The notes below the pieces were generated by a model that saw only the letters and a program-made list of their open reading frames with translations, did no database searches and was not told the DNA's origin. The translations under genes and the position numbers were made by a program. A DNA stretch of 64,000 nt from Cymbomonas tetramitiformis (Eukaryota > Chlorophyta > Pyramimonadophyceae > Pyramimonadales > Pyramimonadaceae): positions 1 through 64,000 of the forward strand of contig LGRX02003755.1 of NCBI GenBank assembly GCA_001247695.2, given 5' to 3'. This document shows positions 1 to 10,695 of the stretch, piece after piece. Each line of letters starts with the position of its first letter. The first letter of the stretch is position 1.

Positions 1-3
1 CGT

Positions 4-215
4 TAGGGTTCTTGCAGTGAGGAGGCACATTAGGGTTCTTGCGGTGAGGAGCCACCTCAGGGATCTTGTGGTGAGGAGCCACCTTAGGGCCTTAGGGTTG
101 TGGCCGTGATGTGCCAAATGAGGATTGATGCGGTGAAGCACGTTAACATTCTTTCGGATAGAAGCCACCTTAGGATTATTACGGCGAAGAGCCAACTTGG
201 GGTTTTAGCGGTGAT
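4..215. repeat. 27-bp degenerate minisatellite
   Basis: Units of about 27 bp (TTAGGGTTCTTGCGGTGAGG plus about 7 more bases) repeat from the left edge and decay toward position 215. The unit is too long and too variable for a telomere. On the minus strand it lies in the intron that follows the Walker B exon of the helicase gene, so it is probably intronic. Confidence 0.75.
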
Positions 216-282
216 CACAACATAGAGCACCCCACATTTGAGAGATGTAGTGCAGCAAGTGCAGTGCAGAGCCAGGGCGCAC

Positions 283-2862
283 CAATGAGCACGAGGGTGT
301 GGCTGCCATTGACAATGGGCACGAGGGACGCCGCCTCGGTGGACTGTGTTGCCTCGTCCAGCAGCACATGCGTAAAGGTGCTGGTGTTCAGAAGGTCGGA
401 CCCGGCGGTCATGCACGTTGCGCACACCACCGCCGCGCGGTTGATCACCTCCTGAGTCATTGCCCCTCAGCACCCTACCGCACCCCCCTTCAAAGCAAAC
501 CATACCTAGCACCTCACATATACACCCCTCTTTAGCGCCCTCCCGCACCGCCTTTCAAGCACACCATACCTTGCACCTCACACACACACCCCTTTTTAGC
601 ACCCAACCACACCCCCATCAAAGCATACCATACTGAGCAGCTCATATGTACCTCCCTTCCCAGCCTCTGCTCCAGCACGCACTGCTAGCTGCCATATCGA
701 CGCAGCAGATCCACGCCTGCGCCAGGCGCGCTCAGATACCCTGCCATATGCAAGTCCCGTGTTGACGGCCCACACGCCCAGTCCGTATACCCTCCTAGCA
801 AGCACCTCGGTGCGCATGCCCAGGGCGGGCGCTCTCACAGCACTGCAGCAAAGTCTAAGTTGGGACCCTCTGGTAGCCCCCAGCGGACCTACAGAGGAGA
901 CACCCCTCCCGAGGAAAGTATGCTTCCGTCAGTACGTGGGAAGGAGGGGCTGGGGGGGAAGGGGTTGGATCGAAGGGGCACAAGGGAGGAGGCGGACGTT
1001 CTGGATCTCCTTCTCGATTACATTAGCCTCCTCGGAGCGCTTGTTGTGTCGAAGCATGGCAGCGGTTGCAGTTTTTGGGTGATTCATCACCGCATGCTGA
1101 ATCGTGCCGTCCAGCTGCACCCCACCCCGGACGGAGGCATCAGCACCTTCCCGCCCCGTCGGCCCGGAGCATTGGTCAAAGCTCCGGGCAGGCCGGGACC
1201 AGGGTCTCTCTCATGGCTGCGCATTGCCCTTCCGCCGCAAGCCACGGCGGAGCAGCGCACGCCTTTGTTTCAGGAGGGAAGAGTCCCCTCGACCTTAGGG
1301 AGCTCCTGGACGCCACGCCAGGCGCAACAGAGGGGGCGAGAGAGCACCCGCATGCCAGGTCAGAGGGGGCGCAGCAGAGGGGGCGAGAGAGCACCCGCAT
1401 GCAGGTCAGAGGGGGCGCAGCAGAGGGGGCGAGAGAGCACCCGCATGCAGGTCAGAGGGGGCGCAGCAGAGGGGGCGAGAGAGCACACGCATGCCAGGTC
1501 AGAGCTGCACGGTGCACATTAGTAGTGCCGGACAGCTCGGAGTCGCCCCGAAAGCAGCGGTGTGAAGGAGCGTGGGGACACTTCACAGGCAGGGGAGCAG
1601 CATCCCCACAGAAGGGCCCTCGCCAGCGAGTAGGGGTGGGGTGGGGTGGGGGGCGCACCTGCGACAGTCGTCGCGCCGCAGACAGCGCCACCGGAGCCAC
1701 GCACGCGCAGGGCATTGATGTCGCGCTCGCGCAGGCCTGACCAGATGTTGTCCACGGCCACGTTGCTGAAGCCCGTGACTAGAATGTTGGGCGTCCCTGC
1801 GTGTTGGGCCGTAGAGTGCAGCCACATGATGATGATGCGGAGCGCCGAGGTGGTCTTGCCCGTACCAGGAGGACCCTGCTCCATCCCCGCCAAGCCCCCC
1901 CTCCCCACACACACCAAGAGGGCGCTCAGGGTTCCATCGTAGCCTCAATTCAAAAGAGGCTCGAGCCTCGGGGAGAGAACCGCCACCCTCCCCCCTGCAT
2001 GGAGCCTCGCTACTGCCCCCAGTCCAGCCTCGCGGGATGTCATTCCCCGTTGGGATGTCATCGCCACCCACTCTTTTTCCCGACCGCGCCCCACACTAAT
2101 AGCCATTGGATAGCGCACATGCAACACGCAACATCTGGCATGCGACCAAGATCTGGGTGAGAGCCTGGCGGAGGCAGCTGGAAATAGATCCGAGGCTGGG
2201 AAGACGATGGCGGAGGCAGCTGGGGGATTGACCTGGATGAGGGTGATGCCCTGGCCGCTGGTTCCCAGGCGCACTGCCTGCTCTTGATCGGAATTCAGCT
2301 TTGTCTCCTGGTGAAGCCCCGCCCCCCCCGCCCGCTCTTGGAGTCTCAGAGTGGCACGCCGCCTGCAAGATAGGCGCCAGGTGGACCCAACCCCGCTCCC
2401 AGGGCAGCTACAAGGCGTGCTCGGAGCTCAGTGAGAGCCGTGGAGCGGCAAGCTCTGCAACGCAAGCCAGCCAGGAACAGGCTCGGGGGAGCGATGAGGC
2501 ACAGGTGGGCAGTTTGAGTGAGTGGGGGAACCTCCATCGCTTGAGCTTCGTCCCAGATACGCCTTGTTCCCTGCGCCGCGAACACCCCCATGCCCAAGCG
2601 CCTTGGCACTCAGCCGCGATGAACGCTTGGTCAAACTCTTTAAGACACGCATCCACCTGGCGAAGCCCCCTGCTTGCTGTGGCAGCCAAGCCAAGCACTC
2701 TGCAGGCAGTGCACGGCGCGAGGCGCTGTCGGACTCCTCGGGCCGCACCTTATTAAAGGTATCGTCGAGGTCCCGCCGGTCGGGTTGGCGGACAGACAGC
2801 AGCGCCTCCTGCATATGCTTGTTGCGGAAGCCGTGCGTCGTCAGCATCCGCAGTGCCTTCAC
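283..2862 (-). CDS. UPF1-like superfamily 1 helicase, core exons (partial gene)
   Basis: Five minus-strand exons join without a frame error: 2862-2749, 2307-2233, 1875-1659, 1146-998 and 451-283, all with GT-AG borders and matching phases. The third and fourth meet in phase 1; the others meet in phase 0. The product contains LNSDQEQAVRLG...ITLIQ, then Walker A GPPGTGKTT, then the motif NILVTGFSNVAVDNI. A helical linker (LDGTIQHAVMNHPK...) follows, then VVCATCMTAGSDLL, and the Walker B-type box LLDEATQSTEAASL followed by HTLVLIG. This order is that of UPF1/SMBP2/senataxin-type RNA/DNA helicases, which unwind nucleic acid with ATP. The downstream motifs, beginning with the GDxxQL box, must lie left of the window. 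Introns are 350-550 bp and hold minisatellites. The exact family member (UPF1, SETX, IGHMBP2) cannot be told from this part. The first exon (2862-2749) is the least certain; the other four are strong. Confidence 0.85.
1330..1505. repeat. 45-bp minisatellite in helicase intron
   Basis: About four copies of a 45-46 bp unit built around GAGGGGGCGCAGCAGAGGGG and GAGAGAGCACCCGCATG. It lies in the helicase intron between exons 1875-1659 and 1146-998. Long reading frames seen across it on the plus strand come only from the repeat. Confidence 0.85.
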
Positions 2863-3267
2863 CTGCTCACCTCGCAGCGCCAAAGCATATGCTCCTTTTA
2901 GGGTTTAGGGTCACCATACACCGCGTAGGGCGAGAGGTCATTGCATTCTGTATCTCAGTGTCTGGCATTCCGCGCCAAGCCAAAGAACGCGTGGCGCCAC
3001 TACCTCCCTGGAATGCGGATATTAGTGAGAGGTCTCTGGCATGATGACCGCGACATAAATGCCACACTCGCAGAGGGGGTGGAGGGAGGGGTTGGGGATT
3101 GTAGGCGTCCAAAGAGGGGTAGGGTAGGGACTCAAAAGAACTCAAGGGGAATAAGGTCGGGCGTGAAGGGAGCAATGCTACCACAGCGTCCAGGGAGCTC
3201 AAAGGAAGTAAGTTGACGTAAGGAGAAACGTATGAGGGGTGAAGGTGTCACCATCGTTGGAAGGCTA

Positions 3268-4042
3268 TCATCCAGAGGCGCTGCTACAGTTGCGCTAGGA
3301 GCACGCGGGACTCACCTGGCGCTGCTACAGTTGCGCTAGGAGCACGCGGGACTCACCTGGCGCTGCCACAGTTGCGCTAGGACCACGCGGGATTCACCTG
3401 GCGCTGCCACAGTTGCGCTAGGAGCACACGGGACTCACCTGGCGCTGCTACAGTTGCGTAGGGCACGGGACTCACCTGGCACTGCCACAGTTGCGCTAGG
3501 AGCACGCGGGACTCACCTGGCGCTGCCACAGTTGCGCTAGAAGCACACGGGACTCACCTGGCGCTGCTAGAGGGCCTAGGAGCACGCGGGATTCACCTGG
3601 CGCTGCCACAGTTGCGCTAGGAAGCACGGGACTCACCTGGGCGCTGCTACAGTTAGCTAGGAGCACACGGGACTCACCTGGCGCTGCCACGGTTGCGCCC
3701 AGGAGCACGGGACTCACCAGGCGCTGCCACAGTTGCGCTAGGAGCACGCGGGACTCACCTGGCGCTGCCACAGTTGCGCTAGGAGCACGCGGGACTCACT
3801 GCAGGCGCTGCTACGGTTGCGCTAGGGCACGCGGGACTCACTAGGCTGCTACAGTTGCGCTAGAAGCACGGGACTCACCTGGCGCTGCCACAGTTGCGCT
3901 AGGAGCACGCGGGACTCACCTGGCGCTGCAGTTGCGCTAGGGCACGGGACTCACCTGGCGCTGCTACAGTTGCGCTAGGAGCACGCGGGACTCACCTGGC
4001 GCTGCTACAGCTACAGTTGCGCTAGGAGCACGCGGAACTCAC
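3268..4042 (-). repeat. 41-bp minisatellite made of splice-donor units
   Basis: About 19 head-to-tail units of roughly 41 bp. Read on the minus strand, each unit contains AGCGCCAG followed by GTGAGTCC, which is an exon end plus a consensus 5' splice site. The first unit coincides with the real donor of the exon ending at 4043. About 14 units keep an intact CAG|GTGAGT; others vary (GTGAATCC, or truncated). The array fills most of the intron between exons 4110-4043 and 2862-2749. Confidence 0.9.
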
Positions 4043-4110
4043 CTGGCGCTCGTACGTCACCTTGCTTGGACCGCGGATGACCGTTATCACCATCCCGGAT
4101 TTGGCACCAT
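4043..4110 (-). CDS. Upstream exon of the helicase gene
   Basis: A short minus-strand exon bounded by an AG acceptor (GATGCCAG) and the donor CGCCAG|GTGAGT. It reads GAKSGMVITVIRGPS then KVTYERQ and ends in phase 0, which fits the next predicted exon (VKALRML..., starting at 2862). A domain cannot be assigned from 22 residues. The strand, spacing and phase make it a likely 5' neighbour of the helicase core; cDNA is lacking. Confidence 0.55.
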
Positions 4111-4409
4111 CTGGCATCCGTCCCCTCCATCCCACACGCCCAGCCCATGGGCAACTTCGTTTCCTTCGTTTACTACCGCCTCCTGGCTCGTTCATGTCAT
4201 GAATCATGAATTCGAGCACCGGGATCTGGGCAGAGGTCTTCAGACTAGACCCATTAGGCAGAAGTGTAGCTCGTTGGACATAGTCAACTCACTTCTCCGC
4301 ACACCTCCGCTCTGCAGAGACTATGTTCCTGCCCCCCCTCTGTCTTCAACCCACGGTGGCGTATACCGCACCACTGCGAAGGGAGGTGGAGCACAAATGG
4401 CTGTGCCCT

Positions 4410-4528
4410 AATAGGCGGCACAACAAGCACGGAGTGCGAGGAGTGTTGGAGGCACACTGAGAGGCTGCAACAGCTGCATATGGAGTGCGAGGAGGGCTGG
4501 AGGTGCACTGAGAGGCTGCAGCATACAA
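4410..4528. repeat. Dispersed GC-rich repeat, copy 1
   Basis: Two tandem units of GGAGTGCGAGGAGGGCTGGA followed by GGTGCACTGAGAGGCTGCA. A third copy lies at 5448-5505. The copies lie on either side of the AT-rich insert 4529-5438, so the insert appears to have entered this repeat. Confidence 0.7.
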
Positions 4529-5438
4529 CGTATTAAGAGTGTAATGAAAAGCGCGATGGATTCCTGTTTGATTCCTCAGATGCGAATTATATTTTTCATT
4601 GCTTACAAATTCCGAACAGCCGTTCGATTAAATCGGAAGGACATCTAAGCCGTTATCGAAATCGCACCGGTATCTTTCTGGAATCTGTCCGCTTCCGTTC
4701 GCGCTTCTTAAGCGCTTTACACTGTGAAAACCTAGTTCGGCAGGGTAGATTAATGAAGAGAATGACATGTCTTCGCGATATATTAGAAGCGAATAATGTT
4801 TAATACAAGGCATTATGAACGCTAGGAAGCATCCCCGAACAGATTCGGTGACTGGAAGCAGATCCCGGAGTCCCCGCTTCGTGTGGCGGAAGTGGGAACC
4901 GGCATCCGCAAAACGGCATTCCCTTCGGTATCCTGCCGAAGGGAACGCTAAGAAATAGTAATAACAACGACTGAAACATATTTTCAACGTTGTATGTGTG
5001 CATCTGTGTTTCGTTTGGTCATTTGGTTCACACGCTTGGAGCCCCGCGGCACATCCGGGATGGCGCGTGTAAGTTACTAAATACGCAAACCAACGCAGGA
5101 AGTACGTCCATATGGGCTGTTGAACAAACGTTACTTGGGGTTTTGCGAGAAACCGATGGGAACAGTTGCATTCGTACATCTCTAGAGATGATGTAAAGAA
5201 GTAGCATGCCAAATCTTTGCGAGAAATTGGATTCACGCAAATCTCCAAAGTACGATTGTGAGGACCTAAGCCCTCGACTACCTCAAACCTTCAGAATGCC
5301 CTTTCGACAAAGTTTGGTATGCTTTGTCTGCACCTGCACAATCCGGGGCGGCTGCATATAAGCAACCCCAATATTAAGGCTATAAGTATTTTTATTTTTA
5401 ATTAAATCCGTCGCGTTTTCAAATATGGTCTTAATACG
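4529..5438. mobile_element. 0.9-kb AT-rich element with imperfect terminal inverted repeats
   Basis: The ends are inverted: CGTATTAAGA... at 4529 and ...TCTTAATACG ending at 5438, with weaker matches continuing inward (AAAGCGCGATGG against CCGTCGCGTTTT). Base composition drops sharply against the GC-rich flanks, which carry copies of the same repeat on both sides. A stable inner hairpin (TTCCCTTCGG...CCGAAGGGAA) lies near 4920-4948. No transposase frame is present. It is probably a non-autonomous DNA transposon; the target duplication is not clear. Confidence 0.6.
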
Positions 5439-5447
5439 CCGTACAGC

Positions 5448-6100
5448 GGCTGCATGGAGTGCGAGGAGGGCTGGAGGCGCACTGAGAGGCTGCAGCAGCT
5501 GCATGGAGAAGGCGTCGCGGCGGCCGAACACTTCTTTGACTTCCGCGGCCACCAGGGAGCGCGACTTCTGCTGCAGTTGTTCGTCTTTCTCCGGGCCATC
5601 CTTCATCATCTCGTCCACCTCTGGCGGCTCCCAACTGCGGTCTTGTGTAATAAGGACCACGTCACCTGCCACAGCCATTTCCACGCACCCAGGTGGCAAG
5701 AGGGTCCTCCGATTTCCCCATTTCACATTCTAAAACAGAGGCTAGAAGCAAACATGAGCACCATGCAGAGAACTCAACCCCTGCGCTCGAGCAGCCCGGG
5801 GGGTCCTGCAGCCTTGATGTCTCGTGCTACTCCAGTGCACTCAAGCAGCCAGGAATGACCTGCAGCCCCCGTCCCCGGCGGACCGACCCCTGCAGTCCCC
5901 GTTCTGCGGGGGGCTTCTACCTCTGCTGAGCCGTTCCTTGTCCCGGTCGTCCAGGTCTCCGTCCAGGTAGCGGCAGGCCACTTTCTGGCGCTTGTAATCC
6001 GTGTTGAGCTTCGAATCGTTCAGAACTAGCTTCACCTGGTCACCCCCAGCCCGGCGTTCCATGGCACCCGGTTGGACAACATCTTGGCGTGGTGACGACA
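5448..6100 (-). CDS. Candidate exons of the helicase gene, N-terminal side
   Basis: Two minus-strand coding-like stretches. One (about 5690-5510) reads MAVAGDVVLITQDRSWEPP then EVDEMMKDGPEKDEQLQQ and KSRSLVAAEVKEVFGRRD. The other (about 6060-5915) reads GGDQVKLVLNDSKLNTDYK then RQKVACRYLDGDLDDRDKE. The GDVVLI...SWEP pattern resembles the beta-barrel (1B) segment that precedes the ATPase core in UPF1-type helicases, which would fit their place upstream of the core exons. Splice borders were not fixed (a donor AGAG|GTAGAA near 5926 is likely). This is inference from position and composition. Confidence 0.4.
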
Positions 6101-6405
6101 ACTGCTTATGCGCCTATGGGTTGGACCTATCAACCCTCTGAGCCCAACTATGAGTGTCTCCCGCCCATCTGTGACCCACATCTACAAGCCGGAGTGTCTC
6201 TCGCGACAGGACGCCAGTGCTGCCGGCAGATGGCAGGCGGCGTGCCCTCGCAGCTCGCTTCGGCCACCCCTGCCGGCAAAGGAGGACGTGGAGTGCCAGC
6301 CTGGACCCGGCAGATTCTTGCCGCCATGCCCGATGCAGCGTGTGGCGCATGGATGGAACCGTATGCCCGGGAATCAGTCCCCTGAATAAGAGGGTTGCCC
6401 TGGCA

Positions 6406-7072
6406 GCTAAGCACGCCAGGCCCTACCTGAAACACGCAACCCTGGTGCGGGCCCAACCTGAAACACGCAACCTGTCGCGGGCCCAACCTGAAACACGCAA
6501 CCCTGTCGCGGGCTTAACCTGAAACACGCAACCCTGGTGCGGGCCCAACCTGAAACACGCAACCTGTCGCGGGCCCAACCTGAAACACGCAACCCTGTCG
6601 CGGGCTTAACCTGAGAACACGCAACCCTGTCGCGGGCCCAACCTGAAACACGCAACCTGTCGCGGTTTAACCTGAAACACGCAACCCTGTCGCGGGCTTA
6701 ACCTGAAACACGCAACCCTGGTGCGGGCCCAACCCTGAAACCTGCAACCCTGTCGCGGGCCCAACCTGGCACGCAACCTGTCGCGGGCCCAACCTGGCTA
6801 CGCAACTCATCGCGGGCCCAACCTGAAACACGCAACCCTGTCGCGGGCCCAACCTGGCTCACGCAACCCTGTCGCGGGGCCCAACCTGGCTCACGCAACC
6901 TGAAACGCGGGCCCAACCTGAAGCTCGCAACCCTGTCGCGGGCCCAACCTGAAACATAACGCCGGGCCCAACCTGAAACACGCAACCCTGTCGCGGGCCC
7001 AACCTGGCACGCACTGTCGCGGGCTGCCTGAAACACGCAACCCTGGTGCGGGCCCAACCTGAAACACGCAAC
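6406..7072 (-). repeat. 31-33-bp minisatellite starting at an exon end
   Basis: About 20 units of GCCCGCGACAGGGTTGCGTG plus TTTCAGGTTGG on the minus strand. The first unit overlaps the end of the exon at 7169-7073 (GCGCCCGCGACAGG|GTTGCG). Many units also contain TTTCAG|GTTGGG, which resembles an acceptor joined to a donor. The minus-strand reading frames through it are repeat artefacts. Confidence 0.85.
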
Positions 7073-7169
7073 CCTGTCGCGGGCGCTCAATGGAGCTCTT
7101 GATTTCCTCGAGGCTCTCCATCACCAGGAAGTTGATCTGTTTCACTAGGTACTTGCGCGCATCAATGCT
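7073..7169 (-). CDS. Short helical exon, probably of the helicase gene
   Basis: The acceptor is GGTGCAG|AGCATTGATG and the probable donor is GACAGG|GTTGCG. It encodes SIDARKYLVKQINFLVMESL then EEIKSSIERPRQ, a strongly helical and probably coiled-coil stretch. No family is recognised. It sits on the same strand and in the same series of widely spaced exons as the helicase core. Confidence 0.45.
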
Positions 7170-7831
7170 CTGCACCCGCCTCGTCCATGTTCCCCCGGCG
7201 CCGCAGCCCCCTCCCCCGCCTCGTGAGGAAAGTCCTTACGCACATGGGTGAAGCTGTGCGCATCAGGTTGGGGGAATAAGACATGTGAAACTGCTCACTA
7301 TTTCATACAGCTTTCAACGTAAGGCATGCTGCTGTTGTGAGGGAAACAGAGTGGTCTCTGCTTACAACCGTTGATTATCTTCAGCAAATAAGTATTTTAT
7401 ACGCGGGTGATGAACATTACATCACCTCACAGCAATCGGCGTTGTAACGAATGGAACAACAACAGAGACACAGACCCATCTTCGCACAGCAGGATGTTAC
7501 AGACGGCCAAGCGGGCCAGGCACATAAATTGTGGTGCTTCCCAAAAAAGAAGGCTAGCACACTCCACGAAGGTTTCATGCAGATTTCGTGTTTCAAAGTT
7601 CATCTGATCCGGGTGTCCCAATCCTGTCCACATGAATCTTGTGCAAATTTATACACCGGCAACGAGGCTTTATACGGAGAGCACGAGGGCGCTCACACCG
7701 AACTGCCCGAAATCAGTCTGGGGGGAGCTGCCACAGTTATGCAAGCAGGTGCCGGGCAACCAGCAACAACCAAAGGATGAATCAGAGTGAGGGGGGCGGG
7801 AGGGGGGGTCAGGGGAGGATTGGCGCCGCAC

Positions 7832-8002
7832 CACAAACTCTTGGTAGCTTGGCTGGAAGCACTGGCTGTTGACCATGTCCAAAGCGCGGAGGCCGAAGAC
7901 CGGGTCCGGGCAGAATGCGAGCACCTCGGTCACCTCACGGAAGTGATAATACAACGTCTTAACGCTCTCGTACTTGCGGTTGCGCTTCATGGCCACCCAC
8001 GC
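7832..8002 (-). CDS. 57-codon exon, probably of the helicase gene
   Basis: The acceptor GGTGCCAG|GCGTGG and donor TTTGTG|GTGCGG enclose exactly 57 codons in phase 0. The product reads AWVAMKRNRKYESVKTLYYH, then FREVTEVLAFCPDPVFGLRA, then LDMVNSQCFQPSYQEFV. Charged, helical and low in repeats, it looks like genuine coding sequence. No domain is recognised. It is likely part of the long N-terminal region of the helicase gene. Confidence 0.5.
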
Positions 8003-8164
8003 CTGGCACCCCGGGGCGCCACCAAAAAACAATGACAGTCACGCGCACTGCATCCATTGCGTACAGCACCAGATCCACTGCAGGGGGTGAAAGGTGAAGT
8101 TGAGCAAATGGAGGGAGTGTGTTGCGTGTGCTTCCATCGAGTGAGGGCAGGCAAACGGTACAGT

Positions 8165-8510
8165 AAGCTACCTCCAACTCCAGACTAGCAGCGGCAAACG
8201 GTACAGTGACCTTCCTCTACCTCCAGAGTAGTAGAGGCAAACGAGACAGTGAGCTACCTCCACCTCCAGACTAGCAGAGGCAAAACGGTGCAGTGAGCTA
8301 CCTCCACCTCCAGAGTAGCAGAGGCAAACGGGACAGTGAGCTACCTCCACCTCCAGAGTAGTAGAGGCAACGGGACAGTGAGCTACCTCCACCTCCAGAG
8401 TAGCAGAGGCAAACGGTACAATGAGCTACCTCTACCTCCAGAGTAGCAGCGGCAAACGGGACAATGTGCTACCTCTACCTACAGAGTAGCAGAGGCAAGC
8501 TAGAGTGATG
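8165..8510. repeat. 43-bp minisatellite
   Basis: About eight copies of CTACCTCCACCTCCAGAGTA followed by GCAGAGGCAAACGGGACAGTGAG. Degenerate relatives (GGCGGAGAGGCAAAGGGGCC) continue to about 8830. It lies between predicted minus-strand exons and is probably intronic. Confidence 0.85.
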
Positions 8511-8985
8511 CACTGTACCTCAGCAAAACAGACAGGTGAAGGGGCGGGGGAGGAGTGCAGATACCTCCTGCTAGGCGGAGAGGCAAAGGGGCCAGTGCGG
8601 GTGGGGAGAGGGGTGTGCATATCGAGCTTGAAGTGAGAGGCTAAAGTGAAACGGGCAGAAGTCGCAGTGGGTGAGCTGCAGATACTTCGGACACCAGTTG
8701 GGTTGCGCTCCGAGTCCCTCCATAGCATGGCGAAGAGGCAAGGGGGCGAGGTTACATTACTTCAACACAGCGGAGAGGCAAAGGGGCCACGGTGGATGGA
8801 GTGAGGTGTGTGTGCTTCCACGGAAGTGGAGAGGCAGAGAAGGGGCAGGATTCATATTCGGGTGCGGGAGCGTACTGCTTGCACGTGTTGCGAGGCCCCT
8901 GGACCTGGGAGGGGCAAGGGTGGACGGAGCAAAGCATACCTCGAGGAATATGGTGAGGGAGGGAAGAGAGCGAAGTTGCACGATT

Positions 8986-9071
8986 GTTTTGATGATCGCA
9001 TTCATGAAGCCGCGGCCTCGCTTCGCGCCCAGCATGAACAGAGTCGGCAAGTGTCGGCAAACCTTGTGCAT
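8986..9071 (-). CDS. Possible 5' exon of the helicase gene
   Basis: A minus-strand stretch with an ATG at 9071 reads MHKVCRHLPTLFMLGAKRGR then GFMNAIIKTIV, with a possible donor ATC|GTGCAA. It could be the first exon or an inner one. There is no domain match and the borders are a guess. From here to 9578 no other coding signal is seen. Confidence 0.25.
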
Positions 9072-9641
9072 CGCGTGCGGGACCTACGGCACGGACCACG
9101 CCACCGGCCACCCTCAGGTTTGATGGCTGCCCCCTACATCATGTTGCGGCAACGTCGTCCACTAACACGCCCGTGTGTGCTTAAGCCGGCGAGATGGCCG
9201 TTGTAGAGCGAGAAGCCGAGCGCAGGTGGGCGGAGGAAGAGCTCCTCCGCGCGCCACCACAACGGCGGCACACTTGTGGGATATGCGTGCCTGCGATGTC
9301 GCCTTACCATTCTCTCGCATATCCCTCTACTATGTGCTGTTTCTCATATCACAGTTTCGCCTTCCCATTATACACGCATTCTTTTTCTTCCCATTATACG
9401 TGACTATATGTGCGCCAGTGGGTGATCGAAAGAACTTGTGGAACTATGAAAATTTCAGGACAGTCACCGATCCGGTGTAGATCAGACTGCATCAGCTTGG
9501 GATTCTCGTCGCCCGCATCCCTCGACGAGTGCAGGATCGTAGATTAAACATGGACAGGTGTTGGAATCAGAACTATTTTAGGAATGACAGGGAAGAACAC
9601 CAATTGCAGGAACCGTATGTCTAGCATGCGTAGGCACTGCG

Positions 9642-10695
9642 TCAGGGGTCAAAGTCGGGGGCGAAAAACAGCGTTGGCGTTGGCGCAGTGCTGACCTGTA
9701 GCGTGCCGTCAGGGTTGTCGGCGCTCTGATGCACTGCCTCACGCAGATGTTGTCCAAGCTTGGAGAAAAGTTGGCCGCGCTTTTTGTCCAACTCGAGGTT
9801 CTCCAGGAACACCTCCTGATCGGTCTCCTTTCGACGCTCTTTCGGTCTCTTTTGCTCCTTACTTTCGTAGGAGCTCGGAATCCCTTCGGTCTCCTTCGAA
9901 CCAGCGGCACTGGCTTTCGGCTTTCTTTTGTGCGTATCAGCTTTACCAACTGATTTACCCGCGTCTCTGACGCCCGAAGCGTTCATCACCATACTGCGGG
10001 CGCTCGGTTTCTTGTTCTGTTCAACCACAGGCTTTTTCTTTTGAATGCGGGTCGAAACCACACTGTCGCGAGGAGGTCGCTGCTTTTCCCGTGCTGCTAA
10101 GTCCGTTTCGTCATCTTCATCGCTAATTTTCCCAGCAGAAACAGCACCGCCCTGCTGTACGCGCGGTGCGAAGAAGATATCGTCTTCGTCGTCGCTTTCG
10201 TCGTTCGGCCTTGAAGCTCCCCTCGGGTTCGATGTGGGAGCTTCCTGTAAAGAGGTTGAACTTAGTCGTGTGCCGAGACCGGAAGCTTGAGGTTTAAAGA
10301 GTTCAACTACAAACCTTTTTGCGCTGCTTCTGTGGAGGTTTTCCGTCGTCGACCGTCTTGCGCTGCTTCTGTTGAGCTTGTCCTTCATCGCTATCATCGC
10401 TATCTGAATTCAATACCGCCGCTCGTTTCGCAGGCCGAGCCCGTTTTGTACCCAAGTCCTCGTCATCGCTGCTACTGTCCACGTGTAAGTTTGCGTCTCC
10501 CCGTCCACTGTCCGTCAAGAGTCGATATTTCTCATCAGCGAGATTCAAAGTCTCCTCATCGCCGTCGTCGTACTCTACTTTAGATAACACTTTTCCATCC
10601 TCGTTGCGCTGATCAACAAGGGTACCAGGGAACCAGGAATCCTCATCTGGCCAGTATATTTCAATTCGTTGACCAACTCCTACAACTTCACCCAT
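9642..10695 (-). CDS. Tudor-like domain, acidic nuclear protein
   Basis: Two minus-strand exons, 10695-10315 and 10244-9642, flank a 70-bp intron (AAAAAG|GTTTGT...CTTTACAG|GAAGC) and join in phase 0, giving about 327 residues from the ATG at 10695. Residues 5-60 (VGQRIEIYWPDEDSWFPGTL, then EYDDGDEETLNL) match the Tudor-like fold found at the N-terminus of MSH6 and in PDS5 cohesin factors: aromatic residues around WPDEDSWF and the acidic YDDGDEE turn. The rest is disordered: serine/aspartate runs, KKRK-type basic clusters that could act as nuclear signals, and a helical EVFLENLELDKKRGQLFSKL near the C-terminus. No MutS domains follow, so it is not a full MSH6. A chromatin-binding role is inferred from the fold. 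Confidence 0.75.

Noticed and set aside
4..215. TTAGGG-like repeats at the left edge as a telomere
   Set aside because: The unit is about 27 bp and variable, TTAGGG occurs only once per unit, and helicase exons continue toward the edge.
860..1740. Plus-strand frames of about 220 codons
   Set aside because: They are antisense shadows of the helicase exons plus an intronic repeat, with no domain of their own.
6407..7090. Minus-strand frames rich in CFQVGPATGLRVSGWARD
   Set aside because: Translation of the 31-33-bp minisatellite in several frames; no non-repeat coding part beyond the short exon at 7169-7073.
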